Shown: positions 9,887 through 18,393, counted from the stretch's first letter. The stretch is 64,000 nt of DNA from Candidatus Poribacteria bacterium (GCA_022827885.1 JAJEIP010000069.1:1-64000), one strand, 5' to 3'. Notes: generated by a model from the letters alone, not told the origin. Translations and numbers: made by a program.

Positions 9887-11117
9887 AACGATTTTAATCG
9901 TCGATGACGATCTTGACATCCTTGAATTGCTAAAAATGAATCTTGAACCGGAAGGCTATAACGTCCGAACCGCAAACAATGGTGAGAGCGCGGTCCAAAG
10001 CGCATGCGCGAACCCGCCGGATCTCATTCTTCTTGATGTCATGATGCCACAAAAAAGCGGCTTTGAGGTCATTGAAGAACTAAAAAATATCGAACATACA
10101 AAAAATGTTCCAATCATTTTAGTAACGGCTCGTGGACAGACAGAAGATAAAGTCCTCGGTTTAGATACCGGCGCAGACGATTATATTACCAAACCTTTTG
10201 ATCTCCGTGAGGTAACCGCACGGGTCGAAGCCGTCTTAGGTAGAACTCGACCCATTAAATACATTAATCCGTTAATGCGCGCAATGGGGGATAAGTTCAG
10301 TGAAGAAGGATTGCAACAACTCGCTGGACATCTTCAAGCCGCTGCAGCTATTCAAAATAAATTGTTACCAGAACAGGCACCAAGTCTTGACGAATTTGAT
10401 ATTGAGACACTGCTCCAAAGTTCAACATCCGTTTCTGGTGATTTCTATGACTTCATCCCCTTGAATGAGACACAGATCGGACTCGTGCTCGGTGATGTAA
10501 AAGGCAACGGTATACCTGCAGCACTGTTGATGGTCATGATTCGGACAGCACTCCGCTTACTCTGCCATGAGGAAGACACCCCCGCGTCAATCCTCAAACG
10601 GGTGAATGACTTAGTCGTCCGAGACACTGAGGCAGATTTGTTCGCAACAATGGTTTACGGTATATTGGATATAACAAATTCAACCTTTACATATTCGAAT
10701 GGGGGACACTGTTATCCATTCCACTGGAAGCATACCGGCGAGATGGGGGTCTTAAAGACTGAAGGCATGTTGATAGGCGCATTTGAGGAGGCGACATTTT
10801 CAAGCGACATCTGTGAGCTATCTCCGGGCGATATCCTCGTTTTCTATACCGATGGTATTACCGAGACGGAAACGCGAAAAAGTGAGGTTACAGCGGGGAA
10901 CACCAGTCAGAAAGAGGAAGCAGGTTCATCGGAAAACGGCTTGCCGATTACTGAGAGCCACTATGGGACTGATAGGCTTGCCACCTGTATTTCCAAAAAC
11001 GCCGGATTGTCAGCATCAGCATTATGTGATACGATTGTTAACGATCTAACACTGTTTAGTGGAAGCACAAATCCGCATGATGACAGAGCATTAATTATTA
11101 TCAAGCGACATATTTAA
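9879..11117 (+). CDS. Response regulator with PP2C-type (RsbU/SpoIIE) phosphatase domain
   Basis: Receiver domain (residues about 1-120: ILIVDDDLDILELL, phosphoacceptor Asp in PDLILLDVMMPQKSG, switch VTARGQ, KPFDLREV) joined to a serine phosphatase of the SpoIIE/RsbU class (SVSGDFYDFIPL, GLVLGDVKGNGIPAALLM, YSNGGHCYPF, DILVFYTDGITE). Such proteins dephosphorylate a STAS antagonist when the receiver is phosphorylated. The frame is open from 9786, but the ATG at 9879 that overlaps the kinase stop is the natural start. It links the two-component input to the STAS/RsbW switch on either side. Confidence 0.94.
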   Translation: MIETILIVDDDLDILELLKMNLEPEGYNVRTANNGESAVQSACANPPDLILLDVMMPQKSGFEVIEELKNIEHTKNVPIILVTARGQTEDKVLGLDTGADDYITKPFDLREVTARVEAVLGRTRPIKYINPLMRAMGDKFSEEGLQQLAGHLQAAAAIQNKLLPEQAPSLDEFDIETLLQSSTSVSGDFYDFIPLNETQIGLVLGDVKGNGIPAALLMVMIRTALRLLCHEEDTPASILKRVNDLVVRDTEADLFATMVYGILDITNSTFTYSNGGHCYPFHWKHTGEMGVLKTEGMLIGAFEEATFSSDICELSPGDILVFYTDGITETETRKSEVTAGNTSQKEEAGSSENGLPITESHYGTDRLATCISKNAGLSASALCDTIVNDLTLFSGSTNPHDDRALIIIKRHI

Positions 11118-11278
11118 AATAGGCGTCAGTTATCAGTCGCCAGCTAAAACGGGTTTGGGGGACAATCTACCCAAACTTGGAGTATTCCAGAGAGGCGAAT
11201 TGTTAAAAAAAGAACTCTTAACTGAAACTGGGAACTGATAACCGACAACTGATAACTATAAAAGAAGGAGCTTCAAAC
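11118..11278. repeat. Inverted-repeat intergenic element, family A
   Basis: Between the phosphatase and kinase genes a left arm GTCAGTTATCAGTCG (about 11125-11139) is answered by a right arm AACTGATAACCGACAACTGATAACT (about 11233-11257), with an internal GTTAA...TTAAC hairpin around 11202-11221. The same architecture recurs at 12445-12520 and, in parts, at 13361-13398, 4051-4080 and inside coding regions. The start codon of the next gene lies just beyond the right arm with its own AAGGAG. Confidence 0.6.
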
Positions 11279-11968
11279 GTGGGCGAGAGAACTGAGCAGG
11301 TTATTACGCTTTCTCTCCCAAGTTCAATGCAGCATGTTGATCTACTCGAAGTTATTGTCACTGAGATTTTGAAAGAAACAGATTTCACAGAGGACATCCA
11401 AGAGCAGGCTAACCGTGCTGTCATTGAAGCGGGTATAAACGCGACCAAACACAGCAACAAGGAGAGACCGGAAAAACAAACGACTTTTCAGCTGATTTTT
11501 GCTGAGGATCAATTCAATGTTGCCATTGCGGACGACGGTGAGGATGCTACGCCTGAGGAGTCTGAAACTGAACGGGTGGTTAGACTTTCCCTCCCAAGTT
11601 CAATGCGACATGTTTACCTACTCGACGTTGTTGTCACTGAGATTTTAAAAGAAACGGATTTTACAGAGGACATCCAAGAACAGATTAACCTTGCTGTCAT
11701 TGAAGCGGGTACAAACGCTATCAAACACGGTAATAAAGAAAATCCAAATAAAAAAGCGACTATCGAATTCACGCTCGCCGAGGATAGACTTGAGATCTTC
11801 ATTGAAGACGAAGGCGATGGATTTACACGAAAGGAAGTCGCCGATCCCCTTGACCCAGAAAACTTGCTCAAAAGCAGTGGGAGAGGCTTATTTTTGATGG
11901 AAGCTTGCATGGACTCTGTAACTTACGAAAATAACGGGACCATCATCAAAATGGTCAAATATAATTGA
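11279..11968 (+). CDS. Tandem RsbW-type anti-sigma regulatory kinase
   Basis: A 229-residue protein made of two consecutive copies of an RsbW/SpoIIAB-like HATPase domain. GTG start, preceded by AAGGAG. Copy 1 (about 9-95) and copy 2 (about 101-229) share LSLPSSM, EILKETDFTEDIQEQ and EAGxNAxKH, the last being the N-box of GHKL ATPases. Only copy 2 continues with the G1-like DEGDGF and the G2 SSGRGLFLME; copy 1 has a short degenerate DDGED and stops there. Hence one catalytic and one probably non-catalytic half. Neighbours (STAS proteins, PP2C-type phosphatase) fit an anti-sigma/antagonist kinase; no cognate sigma factor is adjacent. Confidence 0.88.
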   Translation: MGERTEQVITLSLPSSMQHVDLLEVIVTEILKETDFTEDIQEQANRAVIEAGINATKHSNKERPEKQTTFQLIFAEDQFNVAIADDGEDATPEESETERVVRLSLPSSMRHVYLLDVVVTEILKETDFTEDIQEQINLAVIEAGTNAIKHGNKENPNKKATIEFTLAEDRLEIFIEDEGDGFTRKEVADPLDPENLLKSSGRGLFLMEACMDSVTYENNGTIIKMVKYN

Positions 11969-12078
11969 AGCCATCAGCGATCAGTAAAGAGTCGTTTGTC
12001 GCACGGAAGAACGCTCGCAACTGCCAGACGTTCTACTGATGGGTTCCGATGGCTGACGACTATTCCTAAGGAATTTCT

Positions 12079-12444
12079 ATGCAAGTCAACCTTCGACACA
12101 AAGGTAGTATTACAATTTTAGATATTGAGGGAAAAGTTATTGGAGCAGATGCCTTAGCTCTCAAGGATATCATTAATGAGCAGATTCAGATGGTTGAGAG
12201 CCAAGGAGAACTTGGAGAAAAAATCAACATAATTTTAAACATGGAACGGGTCCAGATGATGGATAGTTCCGGTTTAGGGGTACTTGTTGCTTCTCATACC
12301 ACCATCCAACGCAACGAAGGGAACATAGTCCTCTTAAATCTCGGCGGCAACGTCAGAAGTCTTATTGTCATGGCAAAATTAATGACAATTTTTGACTGCT
12401 ATGATACCGAAGCAGAAGCAATAGCTGGAATCGTACGGACTTGA
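12079..12444 (+). CDS. STAS-domain anti-sigma factor antagonist (second copy)
   Basis: A 121-residue STAS protein with MMDSSGLGVLVASH carrying the conserved phosphorylatable serine, a 4-7 residue longer loop than the copy at 6934 (VESQGELGEKIN), and LLNLGGNVRSLIVMAKL near the end. RBS AAGGAA precedes the ATG. Together with the tandem RsbW protein immediately upstream it completes a partner-switching module; which of the two STAS proteins is the phosphatase substrate cannot be told from sequence. Confidence 0.9.
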   Translation: MQVNLRHKGSITILDIEGKVIGADALALKDIINEQIQMVESQGELGEKINIILNMERVQMMDSSGLGVLVASHTTIQRNEGNIVLLNLGGNVRSLIVMAKLMTIFDCYDTEAEAIAGIVRT

Positions 12445-12560
12445 TGGGTATCGGTTGTCAGTTATCCATTACAAGAGGAATTTGTTAAGCGAAAATCTCT
12501 TAACGAAAGACCGACAACTGAAAGGGGGCGTAGCAATCCGCACTGAAAACTAAGAAAAAA
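12445..12560. repeat. Inverted-repeat intergenic element, family A
   Basis: Left arm ATCGGTTGTCAGTTATCC (about 12450-12467), central perfect hairpin GTTAAG...CTTAAC, right arm GACCGACAACTGAAAG. The core TTAAGCGAAAATCTCTTAA reappears in reverse orientation at about 13364-13383 upstream of galK, so the element is mobile or multiplied within the genome. Confidence 0.6.
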
Positions 12561-13301
12561 ATGGAAACACATATCTCCAAAGACCTTGAAGAAAACACCA
12601 GTCTATGGCATAAATGCACCGGGTGCCAAGAGTTCGGTTTCAAAAACGAACTTGAACGGAACCTTTATATTTGCTCATATTGTGGCGCGCTGTTCCCGCT
12701 CCTCGCTGAAAAACGGCTTGAGTATTTACTTGATAACTTACCAACAACAGAAATCATATCCGCTAAAGAATCCGGGCTTATCGCTGAAGGAATGATTTCA
12801 GGATACCCAACCTGTCTGTTCATCGCAGACATGGATGTGATCCCCGCCGAGCTCAATGCATCCTTTTTTCTCACAGCGATTGAAACTGCCTTACAAAAAC
12901 AGATTCCATTGATTACGATTATCGCCTGCCAACCGACCGGACCGCGAGCAGCTTTGGCGGAAACCACCTATTTAACAATGCAGATGGAGCGATTAGCAAA
13001 TATACCACTTCCCCATATCACTGTTCTAACTGAAACGGAAGTGTATCCACTGGCGACGTATCTCCCGGTCGGCGAACTGGTTATCGCAGAAGGCACAGTC
13101 CCTACAAAAAAGTCGGCATCACCCAATCTACAACCCGCACTGCATGCCCCAGAAGAGCAACTTCTGACACAGCCATCACCATCCGAAAAGGACGTTGAAC
13201 CTGACATAAGCGTTGATTGTTATATCCCTCGTGAGGAACTGCCAAGTACATTGGGGTTATTTCTGAGATTCTTTCTTGGCAATCAATTGTCGGAAGAATA
13301 G
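12561..13301 (+). CDS. AccD-like zinc-ribbon protein of unknown role
   Basis: A 246-residue protein with an N-terminal zinc ribbon (W-x-K-C-x2-C at residues about 15-21 and C-x2-C in YICSYCGALFPL) followed by ERN-LYIC and an alpha/beta region reading EKRLEYLLDNLP, GMISGYPTCLFIADMDV, QKQIPLITIIACQPTGPR and LPHITVLTETEVYPLAT. The order and wording follow the acetyl-CoA carboxylase carboxyltransferase beta subunit (AccD), but the core is shorter, the Gly-Gly-Ala-Arg-Met type oxyanion segment is not intact, and a proline-rich tail follows. A degenerate or repurposed AccD relative is the best reading; enzymatic activity is doubtful. Confidence 0.6.
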   Translation: METHISKDLEENTSLWHKCTGCQEFGFKNELERNLYICSYCGALFPLLAEKRLEYLLDNLPTTEIISAKESGLIAEGMISGYPTCLFIADMDVIPAELNASFFLTAIETALQKQIPLITIIACQPTGPRAALAETTYLTMQMERLANIPLPHITVLTETEVYPLATYLPVGELVIAEGTVPTKKSASPNLQPALHAPEEQLLTQPSPSEKDVEPDISVDCYIPREELPSTLGLFLRFFLGNQLSEE

Positions 13302-13399
13302 GGGCGGTTTTAACCAGCAACTCGTGCTTTAATATTTATGCTGGGGTCGAGTTGATGGTTAAAGTTAAGAGATTTTCGTTTTGTAACCGATAACTCATT

Positions 13400-14701
13400 A
13401 TGAAAAGAAACATTTTGCGTGAAGATTCGAGTAATATAGGTATCTCCCGGGACACGACTGAACGCGTATCCTTCACTAACCAGAAATTTAAAGAAATCTT
13501 CGGTAGGACATCCACATTTGTGGCATCTGCTCCAGGCAGGGTGAACCTCATCGGCGAACATACGGACTACAATGACGGTTATGTCTTTCCAGTGGCGATT
13601 GATAAGTATCTCAACATCGCCGTTCGGAAGCGAGCTGATAGACGTGTCAGGTTACATGCTTTAGAGGTCAACGATTCCTACGAATTCTGTTTGGATACAC
13701 TCGCTGCTATTCAGCAGGATGCACCAGCATGGTGTCGTTATCTCATTGGGGTTGCGTCTCTCCTACAAGCATCAGGTAAAAAAGTATCTGGGATAGATGC
13801 CATTATTACAGGCGACGTGCCGATTGGTGCTGGTTTGAGTTCTTCGGCGGCACTTTCAGTTTCAACCGCACTGGCTTTCTTAACCGCCAGTTCTCCATCT
13901 GAGACTTGTAGGAGCGAGATGTGCTCGCGACAATCAGAGATTGATAATAAAGAACTCGCGGCGTTGTGCCAGCGGGTAGAACACGAATTTGTCGGTGTGA
14001 ATTGTGGTATCATGGATCAGACCATCTCGCTACTCGGACGGGAAAATCAGGCACTCTTTCTGGACTGCCGTTCGCTTGAACACGAACATGTCCCGCTCAA
14101 CTTGACAACGCACTGTATTGCTATTTGTAATACGAAAGTGAAACGCGAACTTGCCGCTTCTGAATACAATAAACGCCGCGCGGAATGTGAAAGAGGCGTT
14201 GCAATCCTTAAAAAATCGTTGCCCGATCTCTCTTCACTTCGGGACATTACGCTAACAGATTTCAAAAAACATGAAGAAGAACTGCCCGCGCTAACACAAA
14301 AGAGGTGTCGGTATGTGATTGAAGAGAACACCCGTGTGTTAGACGCGGTTGCTGTGCTGAAGACGCGACACCCCCAAACGGAAACCCGTGAAATAGACAA
14401 ATCGCTCATACAATTCGGTAGACTCATGAACGCTTCACACAACGGACTCCGAGATGATTACGAAGTCAGTTGTAGTGAGTTAGATTTGCTTACCGACATT
14501 GCCCGCAGCGTCCCAGGGGTCATTGGCAGCCGAATGACAGGTGCAGGGTTCGGTGGATGCACAGTTAACATCGTTCATAGAGATGTTTTAGAAACGTTTC
14601 AAACGCTCGTGATGACGAAGTACCACAAACACACCGGTATTGAACCTGAAATTTATCTCTGCAATGTCAGTGACGGCGCACGCGTCTTCTGGAACAGTTA
14701 A
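13400..14701 (+). CDS. galK: Galactokinase
   Basis: GHMP-family kinase phosphorylating galactose at C1. The galactokinase signature GRVNLIGEHTDYNDGYVFP, the phosphate loop GDVPIGAGLSSSAALSV, and the C-terminal MTGAGFGGCTVNI are all present. At 433 residues it is somewhat long: an N-terminal extension of about 25 residues and an insertion between GHMP motifs (SSPSETCRSEMCSRQSEID) encoded by a palindromic repeat at 13906-13933. A ROK-family sugar kinase follows, suggesting a sugar-use unit, but no other Leloir genes are adjacent. Confidence 0.93.
   Translation: MKRNILREDSSNIGISRDTTERVSFTNQKFKEIFGRTSTFVASAPGRVNLIGEHTDYNDGYVFPVAIDKYLNIAVRKRADRRVRLHALEVNDSYEFCLDTLAAIQQDAPAWCRYLIGVASLLQASGKKVSGIDAIITGDVPIGAGLSSSAALSVSTALAFLTASSPSETCRSEMCSRQSEIDNKELAALCQRVEHEFVGVNCGIMDQTISLLGRENQALFLDCRSLEHEHVPLNLTTHCIAICNTKVKRELAASEYNKRRAECERGVAILKKSLPDLSSLRDITLTDFKKHEEELPALTQKRCRYVIEENTRVLDAVAVLKTRHPQTETREIDKSLIQFGRLMNASHNGLRDDYEVSCSELDLLTDIARSVPGVIGSRMTGAGFGGCTVNIVHRDVLETFQTLVMTKYHKHTGIEPEIYLCNVSDGARVFWNS
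13906..13933. repeat. Palindromic repeat inserted in frame in galK
   Basis: GTAGGAGCGAGAT followed by GTGCTCGCGAC forms an imperfect palindrome inside the coding sequence. It adds about ten residues at a surface position of galactokinase without breaking the frame. Confidence 0.55.
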
Positions 14702-14820
14702 GAAAGTGTTCTAAAGTGCCTAAAGTTGAGGAGAGCCCTCTTTCAACTTCACAACTTGCAAACTTTACTGACTTTACTGACTTCCTTAACTGCCAACTCT
14801 CTTGGCGCAAAATTAAAAGT

Positions 14821-15954
14821 ATGGAATATAGCATCGGTGTCGATCTTGGCGGAACGGACATTAAGGCTGGATTAGTCTCATCAACGGGTGATATTTCTTG
14901 CCGTGTCGTGCTCCCTACAGATGTTGACGTAGGAGGTCCCAAAGTAGTAGCGACTCGAATTGCGGAAGCCGTGCGTCAAGTTCTTGTAAAAGCCATCAGT
15001 CATCAGAAAGAGAGGGATCAGCGCTCAGTACTGACCGCCGACCGCCGACCGCCGACCGCCATTGAAAACGAGGTTTGGATTGGGCTCGGAGCACCCGGAC
15101 TTATCATCGCTGAAACAGGCGTTGTCCACTTCTCACCTAATTTTCCCGGTTGGACCGACATCCCGCTTGTGGATTATGTGAACGCTGAACTGGCGAAGTT
15201 GCACCTCCCAAGGTCAACCGCAAATGATGACTCACAAACCCATAATATTGCCCCGCAGGTTTCCGCTATAGGCTTGCACAGGGAGTACAAACTTATATTA
15301 AAAGGTATGGACAACGATGTGAACGCGATGACACTGGGTGAATTTCGCCACGGTGCTGGCGTTGGATATAAAAACGTCGTCGCATTAACACTCGGCACGG
15401 GCGTGGGTGGGGGCGTCGTGATTGACGGACAAGTTTACCATGGCAGTCAGAATACCGCAGGCGAACTTGGACATACTGTCGTGGAACCCGACGGACGTTA
15501 CTGTGGGTGTGGAAATCAAGGGTGTCTTGAGGCGTATGCTGGCGCGAAGAATATCGTTGAACGGACGCAGGAAAAAGTAAAGACAGGACGGTCTACGGTT
15601 TTGGCGAAAGCCATAAAGAGTGGAACGGCTCTAACCCCACGGCAAATAGCAGAGGCGGCACATGCAGGAGATAAAGTCGCAAGGGAGATTTTTGCTGAAA
15701 CAGGACGCTATATAGGCATTGCTCTCACTTCAATAGCCCACATTCTCAACCCACAACTTGCAATTATCGGAGGCGGTATAGCGGAGGCTGGTGAAACGCT
15801 TCTCTTTGAGCCTATCCGCACTGAGCTCTCCAAGCGTGCTATGGATATTCCAGCGCGGATGAAGATCGTAAAGGCATACCTCGGAAACGACGCAGGCATT
15901 GTGGGGGCTGCGATGCTTGCTCTTGAAAGTAGCACAAGGAATTCCGGGTTATAA
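14821..15954 (+). CDS. ROK family kinase (glucokinase-like)
   Basis: Sugar kinase or related ROK protein. N-terminal phosphate loop SIGVDLGGTDIKAGLV, the ROK segment LTLGTGVGGGVVIDGQ, the catalytic-type NDVNAMTLGE, and the ROK zinc motif YCGCGNQGCLE near residue 225 are conserved. The open frame starts at 14716, but those 35 residues are repeat-encoded (TTTACTGACTTTACTGACTT) and ATG 14821 gives the canonical N-terminus. Residues about 58-80 come from another repeat (GACCGCCGACCGCCGACC, about 15037-15060). No helix-turn-helix, so an enzyme is more likely than a repressor. Confidence 0.88.
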   Translation: MEYSIGVDLGGTDIKAGLVSSTGDISCRVVLPTDVDVGGPKVVATRIAEAVRQVLVKAISHQKERDQRSVLTADRRPPTAIENEVWIGLGAPGLIIAETGVVHFSPNFPGWTDIPLVDYVNAELAKLHLPRSTANDDSQTHNIAPQVSAIGLHREYKLILKGMDNDVNAMTLGEFRHGAGVGYKNVVALTLGTGVGGGVVIDGQVYHGSQNTAGELGHTVVEPDGRYCGCGNQGCLEAYAGAKNIVERTQEKVKTGRSTVLAKAIKSGTALTPRQIAEAAHAGDKVAREIFAETGRYIGIALTSIAHILNPQLAIIGGGIAEAGETLLFEPIRTELSKRAMDIPARMKIVKAYLGNDAGIVGAAMLALESSTRNSGL

Positions 15955-16004
15955 ACCCCTTCTATAACATGCTACGGAAAAATCTGTAGCCATGGAGATA
16001 AGAA

Positions 16005-16733
16005 ATGAAAAATACAGTCAGCCATCAGCAAGACGATGTTACTTCACGAGAAAACCTCTTTGCTGAAAGCCGAAAGCCGAGAGCCGGGAGCCAATTTAAA
16101 GTATCTATCTTAAAAATTTTAGCAGTGCTCTGTTTGTCACTAATCCCGCTGAGCTGCACGAAGATCCCTGAAGTTCCAGATTTCGTCAAAGATACCTTCC
16201 AGCCAGAGATGATTGTCCCTGTGTTTGATCCAGATGCGCATATCATGCCCCAGACAGGAACTGTTGGTTATGTCAAAAACGGCGTGAAAGCAATGGCGGT
16301 CCCACTAAATGATGTGAAGGCGGTTGATGCGTTTGGCATCTTTATCTACAATGGGACCGATCACTGGATCTCCTTCAAAAAAAAGGATTGCCAGATGCTG
16401 GATGGCACGGGAAACGTTACGAAACCGATCGATAAATCACAGGAATCCTTTTACCTAAAAAAGAACTTCAGACCGAAACTGCCCCCTGAATTCGGCGCCG
16501 AAGTGTTCCGATGGGATAAGGCTATTAGAATACAGGGCGATCCAGCGATACTCCCCAGGGAAGACATTGAGAAAACAACCGTGATGCCCGGACAACACGC
16601 GAGATTCTTCCTCTATTTCCGTAAGCGAAGTATTAAATATAGCAGCTTACGAATCATTGTGCCAAGAGTCACGAGTGATTTCAATGAACAACAGACGACG
16701 TTCGTTTTCAAATTTAAAGTGCAACGCGGCTAA
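16005..16733 (+). CDS. Predicted lipoprotein, unknown function
   Basis: A 242-residue protein with a lipoprotein signal (ILAVLCLSLIPLSC, lipobox Cys near residue 46) preceded by an unusually long polar N-terminus that is repeat-derived (about 16014-16100, same repeat as in the barrel gene at 18880). RBS AGATAAG lies before the ATG; a later start closer to the signal is possible. The mature part is rich in beta-strand-like segments (GYVKNGVKAMAVPL, FGIFIYNGTDHWISF) with no recognised catalytic motif. It overlaps the start of the next open frame by 77 bases if that frame begins at 16657. Confidence 0.65.
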   Translation: MKNTVSHQQDDVTSRENLFAESRKPRAGSQFKVSILKILAVLCLSLIPLSCTKIPEVPDFVKDTFQPEMIVPVFDPDAHIMPQTGTVGYVKNGVKAMAVPLNDVKAVDAFGIFIYNGTDHWISFKKKDCQMLDGTGNVTKPIDKSQESFYLKKNFRPKLPPEFGAEVFRWDKAIRIQGDPAILPREDIEKTTVMPGQHARFFLYFRKRSIKYSSLRIIVPRVTSDFNEQQTTFVFKFKVQRG

Positions 16734-17904
16734 ACGCGCATGCGAGAAGCGGAAATTCCGAGAAAAAGTTGCGGAGTGTACTAAAGTTAAGAAAGTTTCA
16801 AAGTGTGCTAAAGTTGCAAGGGACGCTTGCGATGTCCAAATACCTCTTTCAACTTTACAGACTTTACGGACTTTAGATACACTTTACCCGACTTTCTTTC
16901 CTTTACGGACTTTAGGACATTTTACAGACGGCCTCTGTTTGCTCCTCCTCGTGCTCTATTTGGGTTGCACCCTACCCGAAGGCGAAATTGCGCAACCAAT
17001 CGAAATACTCCCCTCGAACCGTGAACGGCACGCACCCCCTATAGTAGGTATTCGGTATATCGAAACGATCGGTAGAACCGGACAGGGCGCGGGCGAATTT
17101 CGGACCCCTTTGGGACTCGCAATAGATGAGGAGGGCAGAATCTACATCGCCGATGCCGGTAATAATCGGGTCCAAGTAATTGACGATACTGGAAATTATA
17201 TCATAGAATTCGGAAGTCGCGGATGGCAGACGGGGGAGTTCGATCACCCCACGGATATAGCGTTAAGTTTTCAAAGAAGGTACCGCCTCTATGTAGCAGA
17301 CACCGGGAACAATCGGGTGCAATACTGCAATTTCGTTGATCTTATCTTTTATCCACTCAGTGAGAGCGCAGATGATGTCCTGCTCGACCGTCCCGAAGGT
17401 ATCGGTATCGGGCGAAATGGCGAAGTTTATGTCGTCGACACAGGCAATCACCGTTGGATTGAATTCAATGTGGCAGGGGTGCCTGTTGTCGCACGAGGAA
17501 GTTTCGGGAGCGGCAGCGAACAACTCTGGAACCCAACAGATCTCGATGTTGATGCCCACGGAAATGTTTACATCGTTGATACCGGCAATCATCTCATAAA
17601 AAAATACGACTTCAGTGGTAATCCTATTGATGTGTGGGGCGGCGAAGGCGACGCACTTGGACAACTCCGGGAACCGAAGTGTATCACTTTGGACGAATGG
17701 AATTATCTCTATGTAACCGACAGCGGCAACCGCCGTATTCAGGTGTTTACATCTGATGGTAGGAGTATCACGGAATTCAGTGCCCCCGCACTTCAGGAAC
17801 CAGCAGGCATCGCCGTCTCGAAAACCGGACGCGTCTTTGTTACCGATGCCGAAGCGAATGACATAAAGGTGTTCCAAGTTTTTCGGAAAAAGTCTGAACT
17901 ATGA
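16657..17904 (+). CDS. NHL-repeat beta-propeller lipoprotein
   Basis: At least six NHL repeats (units such as GEFRTPLGLAIDEEGRIYIAD, then AGNNRVQVID; DTGNNRVQYC; DTGNHRWIEF; DTGNHLIKKYD; DSGNRRIQVF) predict a six-bladed propeller of about 280 residues. A lipoprotein-like signal (LCLLLLVLYLGC) lies around residues 93-105. Everything before it is encoded by a repeat block (16765-16930, GACTTTACGGACTTTAG units), so the true start is uncertain: ATG 16657, ATG 16684 or a later TTG. Probably surface or periplasmic; the partner is unknown. Confidence 0.78.
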   Translation: MCQESRVISMNNRRRSFSNLKCNAAKRACEKRKFREKVAECTKVKKVSKCAKVARDACDVQIPLSTLQTLRTLDTLYPTFFPLRTLGHFTDGLCLLLLVLYLGCTLPEGEIAQPIEILPSNRERHAPPIVGIRYIETIGRTGQGAGEFRTPLGLAIDEEGRIYIADAGNNRVQVIDDTGNYIIEFGSRGWQTGEFDHPTDIALSFQRRYRLYVADTGNNRVQYCNFVDLIFYPLSESADDVLLDRPEGIGIGRNGEVYVVDTGNHRWIEFNVAGVPVVARGSFGSGSEQLWNPTDLDVDAHGNVYIVDTGNHLIKKYDFSGNPIDVWGGEGDALGQLREPKCITLDEWNYLYVTDSGNRRIQVFTSDGRSITEFSAPALQEPAGIAVSKTGRVFVTDAEANDIKVFQVFRKKSEL

Positions 17905-17915
17905 TTTATCATAAA

Positions 17916-18034
17916 TAGGACTTACGCACTCCACCGGTAGGTGCGGTTTCTAACCAGGGTTCCCACCCGTTACTGGGGAGGGACACCGAATCCTGTGAAA
18001 ATAGGTGAAAATAGGTTATTTTGCGTAAGTCCTA
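17916..18034. mobile_element. MITE-like element with GGACTTACGCA termini
   Basis: A 119-bp element bounded by perfect 13-bp inverted repeats TAGGACTTACGCA (17916-17928) and TGCGTAAGTCCTA (18022-18034) and flanked on both sides by ATAAA (17911-17915, 18035-18039), a likely 5-bp target duplication. It has no transposase and contains a copy of the CCGGTAGGTGCGGTTTC repeat. Non-autonomous; a second element with the same ends is at 29613-29761. Confidence 0.8.
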
Positions 18035-18039
18035 ATAAA

Positions 18040-18380
18040 TCAGGTAAATCTTGGTCATGATTGATGAACCAGCGATATAAGAAGGCAGATGTGTCGTCAA
18101 TGCGCCATCCTCATGATAAATCATGAGGCTTGCTTCTCGGGCTATGGTTCGTAACTTTACCTGTATACCCCCGAGGGGTCCAAGCGACCCACGATACAGA
18201 ACCTCAGACACTTCCGACTAAGGAAGTAGAACGAACGTCCTAATGTCTTTGAGTTACTTGAAAATGTATGGTATGCGAAAAATCGCCATTTCCATAGGAA
18301 TATTATAGCATTTTTGACGAAATATTTCAAGAAAAAGGGGAGAGATTTTCCTCTCCAATCTAAAGATTGGAGTTTCCAAA
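18040..18380. other. Structured non-coding stretch upstream of the barrel gene
   Basis: No coding potential was found here. The stretch has a series of strong hairpins: CCTCATGA/TCATGAGG (18109-18128), GGGTC/GACCC (about 18176-18190), CTTCC/GGAAG (about 18211-18226) and CTCCAATC/GATTGGAG (18352-18371). The arrangement of an outer hairpin at each end with two short internal hairpins resembles a palindrome-ended remnant of an IS200/IS605-type element, possibly including the omega-RNA part, but no tnpA or tnpB remains. A cis-regulatory leader of the next gene is the alternative. Confidence 0.4.
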
Positions 18381-18393
18381 TCTGAGGAACTTG

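Noticed and set aside
18057-18380. A complete IS200/IS605 insertion sequence
   Set aside because: No tnpA or tnpB frame is present; only end-like hairpins remain, so it is kept as a possible remnant only.
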